Assembly: GCF_001598055.1 (NCBI RefSeq)
Contig: NZ_CP014844.1
Location: 1,364,001 to 1,428,000, forward strand
Source: Cupriavidus nantongensis
Lineage (GTDB): Bacteria > Pseudomonadota > Gammaproteobacteria > Burkholderiales > Burkholderiaceae
Direction of reading: 5' to 3'
Length of the DNA stretch: 64,000 nt
Part shown: positions 1-11,807 of the stretch, one piece after another
How positions within the stretch are numbered: position 1 is the stretch's first letter
Layout of the letters: each line of letters starts with the position of its first letter
Translations under genes and position numbers: made by a program
Notes under the pieces: model-generated
What the model was told of the DNA's origin: nothing
Database searches by the model: none
The model's input: the letters and a program-made list of their open reading frames with translations, nothing else

Positions 1-265
1 GCTGGCCATCACGATCGAGTCCGACGCGCGCGCCGACGGCACGCGCCGCACCACGCGCTATGACATCGACCTGACCAAGTGCATCTTCTGCGGTTTCTGC
101 GAAGAGGCCTGCCCGGTCGACGCCATCGTCGAGACGCAGATCCTGGAATACCACGGCGAAAAGCGCGGCGACCTGTACTTCACCAAGGACATGCTGCTGG
201 CCGTGGGCGACCGCTACGAGCCGCAGATTGCCGCGGCCAAGGCGGCCGACGCGAAGTACCGCTAA
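1..265 (+). CDS. nuoI: NADH-quinone oxidoreductase subunit I, C-terminal part
   Basis: This is the 3' end of NuoI, the peripheral-arm subunit of respiratory complex I that carries two 4Fe-4S clusters towards the quinone site. The reading frame is open from base 2 and ends at TAA 263-265. The visible part holds one full cluster motif, Cys-x2-Cys-x2-Cys-x3-Cys-Pro, starting at the TGC at base 80, followed by the usual C-terminal stretch with [15 protein letters not shown]. The start and the first cluster motif lie before the window. It is followed by nuoJ after an unusually long gap of 213 bases. Identity is firm from the motif and from the nuoJKLMN genes behind it. Confidence 0.96.
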   Translation, partial: LAITIESDARADGTRRTTRYDIDLTKCIFCGFCEEACPVDAIVETQILEYHGEKRGDLYFTKDMLLAVGDRYEPQIAAAKAADAKYR

Positions 266-287
266 GCCAGCAACACTCAGCCGGACA

Positions 288-308
288 GCGGCCGGAAGTT
301 TCGGCCGC
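288..308 (+). other. Hairpin in the nuoI-nuoJ spacer
   Basis: A perfect 7-bp inverted repeat GCGGCCG / CGGCCGC is separated by seven bases. It lies 22 bases after the nuoI stop. No T-run follows, so it is not a classical terminator. It may be an mRNA processing or stabilising structure in the long nuoI-nuoJ spacer (266-478), which otherwise shows no convincing gene. Confidence 0.4.
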
Positions 309-478
309 CGACGTAACGCCGGTTGGCGGCTGCCGCAAGCAGCAGACCTGGCAGCCGCCGCCACCGAATCGAAATGCGGTCCCTGCAATGTCAGGGGCCA
401 ATGCAAGGATGCCGCAGGAGCGGGCCACCCGAGGGGTTGGCTTGTGCCGGACGGCCCAGAGAGGATCCGATAGGGACC

Positions 479-1123
479 ATGGAACTCACGACCACCATCT
501 TCTACGTCTTTGCGCTGGTGCTGGTGCTCTCCGCACTGAAAGTCATCACCGCGAAGAACCCGGTGCACTCCGCACTGTTCCTCGTGCTGTCGTTCTTCAC
601 GGCCGCGGCGATCTGGATGCTGCTGCAGGCGGAATTCCTCGCCATCCTGCTGGTGCTGGTCTACGTCGGCGCGGTGATGGTGCTGTTCCTGTTCGTGGTG
701 ATGATGATCGATATCGATATCGAGCACCTGCGCCGCGATTTCTGGACCTACGTGCCGATGGCTTCGATCGTAGGCGCGCTGATCATCGCCGAGATGGCGA
801 TCGTGCTGGTGCGCAACTTCATCGGCACCACCACGCCGGTGGCGCCGAGCGGCTCGCAGGAGCCGGGCTACTCGAACACCGCCGCGCTGGGCAAGCTGAT
901 CTACACCGACTACATCTACGCCTTCGAAGTGGCCGGCATCATCCTGCTGGTGGCGATCATTGCCGCCGTGGCACTGACGCTGCGCCGCCGCAAGGACGTC
1001 AAGGCCCAGGACGTGTCGGCACAGCTGCGCACCCGCCGCGACGAGCGCGTGCGCCTGGTGCCGATGGCCGCCGAAGACCAGACCCAGCAGACGGAAGCCG
1101 CGGCTGCCGCCAATAAGAACTAA
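479..1123 (+). CDS. nuoJ: NADH-quinone oxidoreductase subunit J
   Basis: Membrane subunit of complex I in the proton-pumping arm next to NuoK and NuoA. The protein has 214 residues with about five hydrophobic segments. It has the family signature around residues 55-75 ([20 protein letters not shown]), including the conserved Tyr-Val-Gly-Ala pi-bulge region. The frame is open further upstream, but [11 protein letters not shown] is the normal NuoJ start and a purine-rich GAGAGG lies before it. The C-terminal tail after residue 180 is charged and Ala/Gln-rich. It is 17 bases from nuoK and is clearly co-transcribed. Confidence 0.96.
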   Translation: MELTTTIFYVFALVLVLSALKVITAKNPVHSALFLVLSFFTAAAIWMLLQAEFLAILLVLVYVGAVMVLFLFVVMMIDIDIEHLRRDFWTYVPMASIVGALIIAEMAIVLVRNFIGTTTPVAPSGSQEPGYSNTAALGKLIYTDYIYAFEVAGIILLVAIIAAVALTLRRRKDVKAQDVSAQLRTRRDERVRLVPMAAEDQTQQTEAAAAANKN

Positions 1124-1140
1124 AGCCCGGAGAAATCGCT

Positions 1141-1446
1141 GTGCTCTCTCTCGCTCATTTCCTCGTGCTCGGTGCGATCCTGTTTGCGATCAGCATCGTC
1201 GGCATCTTCCTGAACCGCAAGAACGTGATCGTGCTGCTGATGGCGCTCGAACTGATGCTGCTCGCGGTGAACATCAACTTCGTCGCCTTCTCGCATTACC
1301 TGGGCGACCTGGCAGGACAGGTTTTCGTTTTCTTCATCCTCACGGTGGCCGCCGCCGAGTCGGCAATCGGTCTCGCCATCCTGGTTGTGCTGTTCCGCAA
1401 CCTGGATACGATCAACGTGGACGACCTGGACACCCTCAAGGGCTGA
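1141..1446 (+). CDS. nuoK: NADH-quinone oxidoreductase subunit K
   Basis: Small antiporter-like membrane subunit of complex I, homologous to MrpC. It has 101 residues, the usual length, with three transmembrane helices and the conserved Glu in the helix reading [16 protein letters not shown] (residues about 30-45). It starts with GTG, preceded by GGAGAAATC. It lies between nuoJ and nuoL in standard order. Confidence 0.96.
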   Translation: MLSLAHFLVLGAILFAISIVGIFLNRKNVIVLLMALELMLLAVNINFVAFSHYLGDLAGQVFVFFILTVAAAESAIGLAILVVLFRNLDTINVDDLDTLKG

Positions 1447-1504
1447 GCCGTGGCGCACTACGTAGATACCCAAGACTCACCGACCGCACACCACTAAGCG
1501 TCCT

Positions 1505-3592
<2,088 letters not shown>

Positions 3593-3619
3593 TAGGCACC
3601 AAGTAAGGAAAACATAGAA

Positions 3620-5086
3620 ATGGTTCTGTCTTTCTCAATCTGGCTGCCTGTCTTCTTCGGCCTGCTGATCCTGGCCTTCGGCTCGGACCGCAGCCCCGGC
3701 TTCGTGCGCTGGATGTCGCTGTTCGGCTCGATCGCCAGCTTCGTCGTCACGCTGCCGCTGGTGTTCAACTTCGACCGCGCCACCGCGGCGATGCAGTTCG
3801 TCGAGAAGGCGAACTGGATCGAGCGCTTCAACATCCACTACCTGCTGGGCGTTGACGGCCTGTCGATGTGGTTCGTGGTGCTGACCGCCTTCATCACGGT
3901 GATCGTGGTGATCTCGGCCTGGGAAGTGATCACCGAGCGCGTGGCCGAGTACATGGCGTCGTTCCTGATCCTGTCGGGCCTCATGGTGGGCGTGTTCTGC
4001 GCGCTCGACGGCATGCTGTTCTACGTGTTCTTCGAAGCCACGCTGATCCCGATGTACATCATCATCGGCGTCTGGGGCGGCCCGAACCGTGTCTACGCGG
4101 CCTTCAAGTTCTTCCTGTACACGCTGCTGGGCTCGCTGCTGACGCTGGTCGCGCTGCTGTACCTGTACAACAAGACCGGCACCTTCGAGATCCTGCAGTG
4201 GCACCAGGCCAAGCTGTCGATGAACGAGCAGATCGCGCTGTTCCTGGCCTTCTTCGTCGCCTTCGCGGTCAAGGTGCCGATGTGGCCGGTGCACACCTGG
4301 CTGCCCGACGCCCACGTCGAGGCGCCGACCGGCGGCTCGGTGGTGCTGGCCGCGATCATGCTGAAGCTGGGCGCCTACGGCTTCCTGCGCTTCTCGCTGC
4401 CGATCGCGCCTGACGCCAGCCACTACCTGGCCCCGTTCATCATCACCATCTCGCTGATCGCGGTGATCTACATCGGCCTGGTGGCACTGGTGCAGGCCGA
4501 CATGAAGAAGCTGGTGGCGTACTCGTCGATCGCCCACATGGGCTTCGTCACGCTGGGCTTCTTTATCTTCAGCGACATCGGCGTCGAAGGCGGCATCGTG
4601 CAGATGATCTCGCACGGCTTTATCTCGGGCGCGATGTTCCTGTGCATCGGCGTGCTGTACGACCGCGTGCACTCGCGCCAGATCGCCGACTACGGCGGCG
4701 TGGTCAACACCATGCCCAAGTTCGCGGCGCTGTCGGTGTTCTTCGCCATGGCCAACTGCGGCCTGCCGGCCACCTCCGGTTTCGTCGGCGAATTCATGGT
4801 GATCCTGGGCGCGGTCAAGTTCAACTTCTGGATCGGCCTGCTGGCCGCCACCGCGCTGATCCTGGGCGCCGCCTACTCGCTGTGGATGGTCAAGCGCGTC
4901 ATCTTCGGCGACGTCGTGCACCAGCACGTGCGCGAGCTGGCCGACCTGAACAAGCGTGAGTTCGTCATGCTCGGCCTGCTGGCCATCATGACGCTGTACA
5001 TGGGCCTGCACCCGAAGCCCTTTACCGACGTGATGCACCCGTCCGTGGTCAACCTGCTGCAGCACGCGGCGCAGTCCAAGCTGTAA
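3620..5086 (+). CDS. nuoM: NADH-quinone oxidoreductase subunit M
   Basis: Second antiporter-like membrane subunit of complex I. It has 488 residues with about 14 hydrophobic helices. Conserved signatures include FFEATLIPMYIIIGVWGG (around residue 140, key Glu), KVPMWPVHTWLPDAHVEAPT (around 217) and KKLVAYSSIAHMGFV (around 296). A good ribosome site, TAAGGAAAA, precedes the ATG. It is in operon with nuoL and, 18 bases on, nuoN. Confidence 0.97.
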   Translation: MVLSFSIWLPVFFGLLILAFGSDRSPGFVRWMSLFGSIASFVVTLPLVFNFDRATAAMQFVEKANWIERFNIHYLLGVDGLSMWFVVLTAFITVIVVISAWEVITERVAEYMASFLILSGLMVGVFCALDGMLFYVFFEATLIPMYIIIGVWGGPNRVYAAFKFFLYTLLGSLLTLVALLYLYNKTGTFEILQWHQAKLSMNEQIALFLAFFVAFAVKVPMWPVHTWLPDAHVEAPTGGSVVLAAIMLKLGAYGFLRFSLPIAPDASHYLAPFIITISLIAVIYIGLVALVQADMKKLVAYSSIAHMGFVTLGFFIFSDIGVEGGIVQMISHGFISGAMFLCIGVLYDRVHSRQIADYGGVVNTMPKFAALSVFFAMANCGLPATSGFVGEFMVILGAVKFNFWIGLLAATALILGAAYSLWMVKRVIFGDVVHQHVRELADLNKREFVMLGLLAIMTLYMGLHPKPFTDVMHPSVVNLLQHAAQSKL

Positions 5087-5104
5087 TCGGGGAGAGATAT
5101 CAAC

Positions 5105-6580
5105 ATGCAACCGTCCTCGACACTCGCCCCCGTGGCGCCGATCATCTTCCTGGCGATCGCCATCGCCGCGATCAACTGGATCGACCTGGCCCGCGGCAAG
5201 GGCAAGCAGAGCGTGGCGTATCCGCTGTCGCTGCTGACCACGCTGGTGCTGACCGCCTGGTTCGGCATCAACGCCGCCACTGGCGAGACCCACTACGCGT
5301 TCGCCAACCTGGTCGTGATCGACCCGATGGCCAACGTGCTGTCGGCATTCTGCGCCGCCGGCCTGTTCGTCACGCTGGTCTATACGCGCCGCTACCTGGC
5401 CGAGCGCGACATGTTCGCCGGCGAGTTCTACATGCTGGCGCTGTTCACGCTGGGCGGCCAGATCGTGATGATCACCGGCAACAACTTCCTGACCCTGTAC
5501 CTGGGCCTGGAACTGCTGTCGCTGTCGTCGTACGCGCTGGTGGCGCTGCGCCGCGAGTCGCGCGTGACCTCCGAATCGGCCATGAAGTACTTCGTGCTGG
5601 GCGCGCTGGCTTCGGGCTTCCTGCTGTACGGCATCTCGATGATGTACGGCGCCACCGGTTCGCTGAACCTGGGCGAGGTGTTCCGCGCGGTCGAGTCCGG
5701 CCGCATCAACACCACCATGCTGGCCTTCGGCGTGGTCTTCATCGTCGCCGGCCTGTCGTTCAAGCTGGGCGCCGCGCCGTTCCACATGTGGATTCCGGAT
5801 ATCTACCAGGGCTCGCCGACCGCGGTGACGCTGCTGATCGCCGGCGGCCCGAAGGTGGCGGCGTTCGCGCTGTTCATCCGCGTGCTGGTCGAAGGCCTGC
5901 TGCCGCTGGCCAGCGACTGGCAGATGATGCTGGTGGTGCTGTCGATCATCTCGCTGGCGATCGGCAACCTGACCGCGATCGTGCAGAGCAACCTGAAGCG
6001 GATGCTGGCGTACTCGACCATCTCGCACATGGGCTTCGTGCTGCTGGGCCTGCTGTCGGGCGTGGTCGCCAACAAGGCCGACGGCGCCGCCGATGCCTAC
6101 AGCTCGGCGATGTTCTACTCGGTCACCTACCTGCTGACCACGCTGGGCACCTTCGGCATCATCCTGCTGCGCACCAGCAAGGGCTTCGAGGCCGAGACCC
6201 TGGAAGACCTGAAGGGCATGTCGCGCCGCAACCCGTGGTTTGCCTTCCTGATGCTGGTGATGATGTTCTCGCTGGCGGGCATCCCGCCGACCGTGGGCTT
6301 CTACGCCAAGCTGGCGGTGCTCGACGCGGTGGTCAAGGCCGGCATGACCTGGCTGGCGGTGGTGGCGGTGCTGTTCTCGCTGATCGGCGCGTTCTACTAC
6401 CTGCGCATCGTCAAGCTGATGTACTTCGACGCGCCCGCCGGCGAAGAGCAACTGGAAGCCACCTTCGGCCTGCGTTCGATGCTGAGCGTCAACGGCGCCG
6501 CGGTGATCCTGCTGGGCCTGTTCCCGGCCGCGCTGATGAACCTGTGCTACCAGGCCATCCGCTCGTCGCTGGGTTCCTGA
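5105..6580 (+). CDS. nuoN: NADH-quinone oxidoreductase subunit N
   Basis: Third antiporter-like membrane subunit of complex I and the last nuo gene. It has 491 residues, all helical and hydrophobic. Family signatures include LYLGLELLSLSSYALVAL (about residue 130, key Glu), KLGAAPFHMWIPDIYQG and NLKRMLAYSTISHMGFVLLG. A strong GGGGAGAGA ribosome site precedes the ATG. It closes the nuo block and is followed 13 bases later by a DUF2818 gene, as is common in betaproteobacteria. Confidence 0.97.
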   Translation: MQPSSTLAPVAPIIFLAIAIAAINWIDLARGKGKQSVAYPLSLLTTLVLTAWFGINAATGETHYAFANLVVIDPMANVLSAFCAAGLFVTLVYTRRYLAERDMFAGEFYMLALFTLGGQIVMITGNNFLTLYLGLELLSLSSYALVALRRESRVTSESAMKYFVLGALASGFLLYGISMMYGATGSLNLGEVFRAVESGRINTTMLAFGVVFIVAGLSFKLGAAPFHMWIPDIYQGSPTAVTLLIAGGPKVAAFALFIRVLVEGLLPLASDWQMMLVVLSIISLAIGNLTAIVQSNLKRMLAYSTISHMGFVLLGLLSGVVANKADGAADAYSSAMFYSVTYLLTTLGTFGIILLRTSKGFEAETLEDLKGMSRRNPWFAFLMLVMMFSLAGIPPTVGFYAKLAVLDAVVKAGMTWLAVVAVLFSLIGAFYYLRIVKLMYFDAPAGEEQLEATFGLRSMLSVNGAAVILLGLFPAALMNLCYQAIRSSLGS

Positions 6581-6593
6581 TCCGGCACGCAAT

Positions 6594-6902
6594 ATGAGCG
6601 CCTCCGCAAGCGGCTGGTTTGTCATCCTGCTGGCACTGGTCTGTGCGAACCTACCGTTCGTCAACCAGCGCCTGTTCGTGGTGATTCCGCTGCGGCAGGC
6701 GCGCAAGCCGCTGTGGCTGCGCCTGCTCGAACTGATCGTCTGGTTCGGCGTGGCCGGCGCAGCGGGCTTTGCGGTGGAAGCCAACCTGGGCGGCACATTT
6801 ACGCAGGGCTGGCAGTTCTACGCCATCACCGCCTGCATGATGCTGGTGTTTGCCTTCCCCGGCTTCACCTGGCAATACCTCGTCAAACACCGCACGGCCT
6901 GA
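6594..6902 (+). CDS. DUF2818 family membrane protein
   Basis: A 102-residue protein with three predicted transmembrane segments (about residues 6-25, 43-64 and 76-97). It has the DUF2818 look, with VCANLPFVNQRLFVV near the N-terminus and GWQFYAITACMMLVFAFPG near the end. Its function is unknown. Its position 13 bases after nuoN, on the same strand, argues for co-transcription and a possible accessory role for complex I, but that is only an inference from context. Confidence 0.85.
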   Translation: MSASASGWFVILLALVCANLPFVNQRLFVVIPLRQARKPLWLRLLELIVWFGVAGAAGFAVEANLGGTFTQGWQFYAITACMMLVFAFPGFTWQYLVKHRTA

Positions 6903-6946
6903 AGCCGGTCTTGTCGGCGCCGGGCCCTGCCTGATCCGGAGCGTCC

Positions 6947-7600
6947 ATGACCGACAAGACCCAACGCGGTACCCAACTTCCCGCCACATCCCCCGGACTG
7001 TCCGAGAACGACGACGCACTGAAGGAAGTGTGCGTGGCGTCGGCCACGGTCCATCGCGGCAAGTTCCTTACCCTGAAGCAGGACATCGTCAGGCTGCCCG
7101 ACGGCAAGCAGACCGGGCGCGAGTACGTGGTCCATCCCGGCGCGGTGATGATGATCCCGCTGTTCGATGATGGCAGCGTGCTGCTGGAGCGCCAGTTCCG
7201 CTATCCGATAGGAGAGGTGATGCTGGAATTCCCCGCAGGCAAGCTCGATCCCGAAGAGGGCGCGCAGCGTTGCGGCGAACGCGAGCTGCTCGAGGAAACC
7301 GGCTACCGCGCCGCGCGCTGGGACTACCTGACGCGCATCCATCCGGTGATTTCGTATTCGACCGAGTTCATCGATATCCTGCTGGCGCGAGACCTGACGC
7401 ATGGCGAGGCGCAGCTGGACGACGGTGAATTCCTGGAAACCTTCATCGCGCCGGCCGGGCAAGTCATAGACTGGGTGCGGAGCGGCCGCATCACCGACGT
7501 GAAGACCATCATCGGCGCATTCTGGCTGGAAAAAGTGATCTCCGGAGCCTGGCAGCCGGGGGAACAGCCCATGCCGGCGTATGGGGCGGCACAACGGTGA
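6947..7600 (+). CDS. NUDIX hydrolase, ADP-ribose pyrophosphatase type
   Basis: A 217-residue NUDIX protein. The box is complete: G-x5-E-x7-R-E-L-L-E-E-T-G, reading GKLDPEEGAQRCGERELLEE around residues 96-115. The surrounding sequence (HPGAVMMIPLFDDGSVLLE, RQFRYPIGEVMLEFPAG) is that of NudF/ADP-ribose pyrophosphatases, which cleave ADP-ribose to AMP and ribose 5-phosphate in the cytoplasm. CCGGAG precedes the ATG. It lies 44 bases after the DUF2818 gene and may be read through from nuo. The exact substrate is not proven. Confidence 0.88.
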   Translation: MTDKTQRGTQLPATSPGLSENDDALKEVCVASATVHRGKFLTLKQDIVRLPDGKQTGREYVVHPGAVMMIPLFDDGSVLLERQFRYPIGEVMLEFPAGKLDPEEGAQRCGERELLEETGYRAARWDYLTRIHPVISYSTEFIDILLARDLTHGEAQLDDGEFLETFIAPAGQVIDWVRSGRITDVKTIIGAFWLEKVISGAWQPGEQPMPAYGAAQR

Positions 7601-7632
7601 GCGGCGCGGCGAAGGCGCCGCAGCATCGTTCC

Positions 7633-7693
7633 GAACGGTCGTTCGAGAAAATTTAGCACGACCGTTCACAAAATTTCGATTCGCGGATAATAT
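7633..7693 (+). promoter_or_regulatory. Promoter with overlapping palindromic operator
   Basis: Two 12-base half-sites face each other: GAACGGTCGTTC at 7633-7644 and GCACGACCGTTC at 7656-7667. A sigma-70-like promoter follows: TTCACA at 7665-7670, a 17-base spacer, and TAATAT at 7688-7693. The second half-site overlaps the -35 box, so binding there would block transcription of the DUF1178 and acyl-CoA dehydrogenase genes. The motif style (ACGAYCGT core) is that of TetR-family operators. A closely similar sequence occurs at 43591-43607. Confidence 0.65.
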
Positions 7694-7717
7694 AGCTTTT
7701 GACGGGCTGGAAAGATC

Positions 7718-8164
7718 ATGAAGGTGCTCGACCTGCGCTGCGCGCATGACCATCGTTTCGAGGGCTGGTTTGCCTCGGAGGAAGAGGCGCAGTCGCAAAT
7801 CTCGCGTGACCTGGTCCAATGCCCGGTCTGTGGCGACCACGCCGTGACCCGGCTGCCCAGCGCGCCGCGCCTGAACCTGTCGGGTGCGACCGCGCGCGAG
7901 GGCAAGGCCAGGCCGGCGCCGCCGGCAGCCGCACCGGTGACACTGCAAGCGCTCTATATGAAGGCAGTGAAGCAGGTGCTGGCGCAGACCGAGGACGTTG
8001 GCGACCGCTTTGCCGAGGAGGCAAGGCGCATGCACTATGACGAGGCGCCGGAACGCGGCATCCGCGGTTCGGCCTCGCCGGAGGAGGTGCAGGCGCTGGC
8101 CGAGGAGGGCATCGAGACCTTTCCGCTCGTGGTGCCGGATGCGCTGAAGCAGACGGCTCACTGA
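7718..8164 (+). CDS. DUF1178 family protein
   Basis: A 148-residue cytoplasmic protein of unknown function. It has the DUF1178 N-terminus (LDLRCAHDHRFEGWFAS) and a Cys-Pro-Val-Cys-Gly pair at about residue 30 that, with the earlier Cys/His, looks like a small zinc ribbon. The C-terminal half has the family's ARRMHYDEAPERGIRGSAS stretch. It is first behind the promoter at 7665-7693 and upstream of the acyl-CoA dehydrogenase pair. Confidence 0.85.
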   Translation: MKVLDLRCAHDHRFEGWFASEEEAQSQISRDLVQCPVCGDHAVTRLPSAPRLNLSGATAREGKARPAPPAAAPVTLQALYMKAVKQVLAQTEDVGDRFAEEARRMHYDEAPERGIRGSASPEEVQALAEEGIETFPLVVPDALKQTAH

Positions 8165-8257
8165 ATTGCGTCCTGTGCCCGTTGCTGTCGGCGCATGACG
8201 CGCAGGCAGAACAAACCGCCGGCGGCCCGCGCCATGCCGGCACCACTGGAGACGGGC

Positions 8258-9460
<1,203 letters not shown>

Positions 9461-9473
9461 GGAGACACGCATC

Positions 9474-10592
9474 ATGAACTTCAATCTCAGCGACGAACAG
9501 AAGCAGCTGGCCGACGCCGTCCGCCGTTTCATCGACAAGGACTACGGTTTCGAGGAGCGCAAGAAGCGCTACGAAAGCGCCGCCGGCTACGGCGACACCG
9601 CATGGGGCGCATTGGCCGAGCTCGGCCTGACCGCGCTGCCGGTGCCCGAAGCGCAGGGCGGCTTTGCCGGCAAGGCGCTGGACATGATGGTGGTGCAGCA
9701 GGAACTGGGCCGCGGCCTGATCGTCGAGCCCTACCTGGCCACCGTGGTGGGCGCCTACGCGCTGGGCCTGGCTGGCGGCCAGGACGCGCTGCTGGAGCAG
9801 GTCGCCGGCGGCGGGCTGAAGCTGGCGGTGGCATTCAACGAGCCGCAGGCGCGCTATGAGCTGAACAACGTGCGCGTTGCCGCGCGCGACGGCAAGCTCA
9901 ACGGCCGCAAGACCGTGGTGGTGCACGGCGGCCAGGCCGACCAGCTGATCGTGTCGGCGCGCAGCAGCGGCGCCGATGCCGACCGGGACGGCATCTCGCT
10001 GTTCCTGGTCGATGCCAGGGGCGCGGGCGTCAGCATCAAGGACTACCGCACCATCGACAACCTGCGCGCCGCCGATATCACCTTCCAGGACGCGCCCGCG
10101 CAATTGCTGGGCGAAGCCGGCAAGGGCTTCGCGCTGGTCGAGCAGGCGGCCGACTACGCCGCGGTGCTGCTGTGTGCCGAGGCCGTGGGCGTGATGGACA
10201 CGCTCAATGCCGCGACGCTGGAGTACGCCAAGACGCGCCAGCAGTTCGGCGTGCCGATCGCGCGCTTCCAGGCGTTGCAGCACCGCATGGTCGAGATGTT
10301 CATCCACGCCGAGCAGTCGCGCTCGATCACGCTGCTGGCCGCGGCGCGCTTCGAGGAGGCCACGCCGGAACAGCGGCGCCGCTACGTCTCCGCCGCCAAG
10401 GCGCGCGTGGGCCAGGCCGCGCGCACGGTCGGCCAGGAGGCGGTGCAGATCCACGGCGGCATGGGCGTGACCAACGAACTGCCGGCCGCGCATATGTTCA
10501 AGCGGCTGACCATGATCAACACTACCTTCGGCGACGTGGACCATCACCTGGGCCGGTTCGCCGCCCAGCCCGGATTCCAGGAAGCTGCCTGA
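9474..10592 (+). CDS. Acyl-CoA dehydrogenase, pimeloyl-CoA dehydrogenase small-subunit type
   Basis: A 372-residue acyl-CoA dehydrogenase-fold protein starting MNFNLSDEQKQLADAVRRF. It resembles the small subunit (PimD-like) of paired dehydrogenases. The C-terminal EAVQIHGGMGVTNELPAAHM region is conserved. The mid-region FAD motif typical of stand-alone enzymes is weak, which fits a dependent partner of the preceding gene. GGAGACACGC lies before the ATG. A strong terminator follows at 10609. Confidence 0.87.
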   Translation: MNFNLSDEQKQLADAVRRFIDKDYGFEERKKRYESAAGYGDTAWGALAELGLTALPVPEAQGGFAGKALDMMVVQQELGRGLIVEPYLATVVGAYALGLAGGQDALLEQVAGGGLKLAVAFNEPQARYELNNVRVAARDGKLNGRKTVVVHGGQADQLIVSARSSGADADRDGISLFLVDARGAGVSIKDYRTIDNLRAADITFQDAPAQLLGEAGKGFALVEQAADYAAVLLCAEAVGVMDTLNAATLEYAKTRQQFGVPIARFQALQHRMVEMFIHAEQSRSITLLAAARFEEATPEQRRRYVSAAKARVGQAARTVGQEAVQIHGGMGVTNELPAAHMFKRLTMINTTFGDVDHHLGRFAAQPGFQEAA

Positions 10593-10608
10593 TCCGGCTA
10601 GTCCAGTC

Positions 10609-10642
10609 AAAACCGCGCTGCAGTCCAGGCGCGGTTTTTTTC
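10609..10642 (+). terminator. Rho-independent terminator after the dehydrogenase pair
   Basis: AAAACCGCGC (10609-10618) pairs with GCGCGGTTTT (10629-10638), with a 10-base loop and a T-run. It ends the transcript from 7718. Confidence 0.85.
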
Positions 10643-10748
10643 TTTGCGCGCTGTTAGGGGCGGGTTCGGCAAATACGGACGCGCGCGCCCGCCCGCCATG
10701 CGATCATCAGTGCGAACCAGTCAACCGCATCCACAACGGAGACGCCCC

Positions 10749-11192
10749 ATGCTGTATTTCGAGGATTTTGAAGTCGGCAGCCGCCGTGAACTGGGCTCCT
10801 ACCTCGTCACCGAGGAAGAGATCCTGAGCTTCGCCCGCCAGTACGATCCGCAGCCGTTCCATATCGACAAGGAAGCCGCCAGCAACAGCATCTACGGCGG
10901 CCTGATCTCGAGCGGCTGGATGACGTGCTCGATCATGATGCGGCTGCTGGTGCTGAGCACCACCGGCAAGTCGGCCAGCATGGGCTCGCCCGGCGTCGAC
11001 GAGATCCGCTGGCTCAAGCCGGTCTATGCCGGCGACACGCTCACCGTGGTGCTGAACGTGCTCGACAGCCGGCCGTCGCAGTCCAAGCCGGATCGCGGCG
11101 TGGTCCATACCCAGTGGGAGGCGACCAACCAGCGCGGCGAGCTGGTGTGCACCGTCAAGGGCATGGGCATGTACGGCCGCCGGCCGGCGTAA
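10749..11192 (+). CDS. MaoC-family dehydratase
   Basis: A 147-residue single hot-dog-fold protein of the MaoC / (R)-specific enoyl-CoA hydratase family. The hydratase motif appears as [12 protein letters not shown] around residues 34-45, with the catalytic Asp/His pair, followed by [11 protein letters not shown]. It would hydrate 2-enoyl-CoA. The frame is open from 10644, but the ATG at 10749 follows CGGAGACG and begins the family sequence [11 protein letters not shown]. It is 32 bases upstream of a second MaoC gene. Confidence 0.86.
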   Translation: MLYFEDFEVGSRRELGSYLVTEEEILSFARQYDPQPFHIDKEAASNSIYGGLISSGWMTCSIMMRLLVLSTTGKSASMGSPGVDEIRWLKPVYAGDTLTVVLNVLDSRPSQSKPDRGVVHTQWEATNQRGELVCTVKGMGMYGRRPA

Positions 11193-11224
11193 CAACACTT
11201 AACCGTCACGAGGAGACGATCGAC

Positions 11225-11701
11225 ATGCGTACCATCGCAACGCTGGAAGAACTGGAAGGGCTGCAGGGCCAGGAAGTCGCAGTCAGCGACTGGATCGAGG
11301 TGACCCAGCAGCAGGTCAACCAGTTTGCCGAGGCCACCGGCGACCACCAGTGGATCCACATCGACGTGGAGCGCGCGAAAAAAGAATCGCCCTATGGCGG
11401 CCCGATCGCGCACGGCTTCCTGACGCTGTCGCTGCTGCCCAAGTTCATGCACAACGCGCTCAGCATGCCGTCCAAGATCGGCGTCAACTACGGGCTCAAC
11501 CGGGTGCGCTTTACCGCACCGGTGCCGGTCGGCAGCAAGCTGCGCGCGCGCATCAAGCTGCTCAAGGTCGAGCGCCTGGATCCGCTGCCGAAATCGCCCG
11601 AGCTGGTCGGCGCGCAGTCCACCTGGGAGGTCACGGTGGAACGTGAGGGCAGCGAGCGCCCGGTGTGCATCGCCGAGTCGATCACCCGCCGTTACGGTTG
11701 A
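11225..11701 (+). CDS. MaoC-family dehydratase
   Basis: A 158-residue MaoC-like (R)-enoyl-CoA hydratase. It has the clear motif FAEATGDHQWIHIDVERA (residues about 34-51) and YGGPIAHGFLTLSL. It is longer and closer to canonical single-domain PhaJ/MaoC hydratases than the gene before it. GAGGAGACG precedes the ATG. The two genes probably form a short operon ended by the hairpin at 11785. Confidence 0.88.
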   Translation: MRTIATLEELEGLQGQEVAVSDWIEVTQQQVNQFAEATGDHQWIHIDVERAKKESPYGGPIAHGFLTLSLLPKFMHNALSMPSKIGVNYGLNRVRFTAPVPVGSKLRARIKLLKVERLDPLPKSPELVGAQSTWEVTVEREGSERPVCIAESITRRYG

Positions 11702-11784
11702 CCTGCGGGCTGAATTGCAGCGTCGCATGCGGCACTGCGACAATATGCCACAGCGCGGTGTCGCACCCCTGACGCACCCCTGAG

Positions 11785-11807
11785 AGCCGCGCAAAGCGCG
11801 GCTTTCT
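11785..11807 (+). terminator. Rho-independent terminator after the MaoC genes
   Basis: AGCCGCGC (11785-11792) and GCGCGGCT (11796-11803) form an 8-bp stem with a three-base loop, followed by a short TTT. It is weaker than the terminator at 10609. Confidence 0.7.

Noticed and set aside
3635..6796. Very long minus-strand open frame (over 1000 codons) across nuoM and nuoN
   Set aside because: Its translation is Arg/His/Gln-rich with no family resemblance, and it lies opposite conserved membrane genes. It is an effect of the GC-rich third codon positions.
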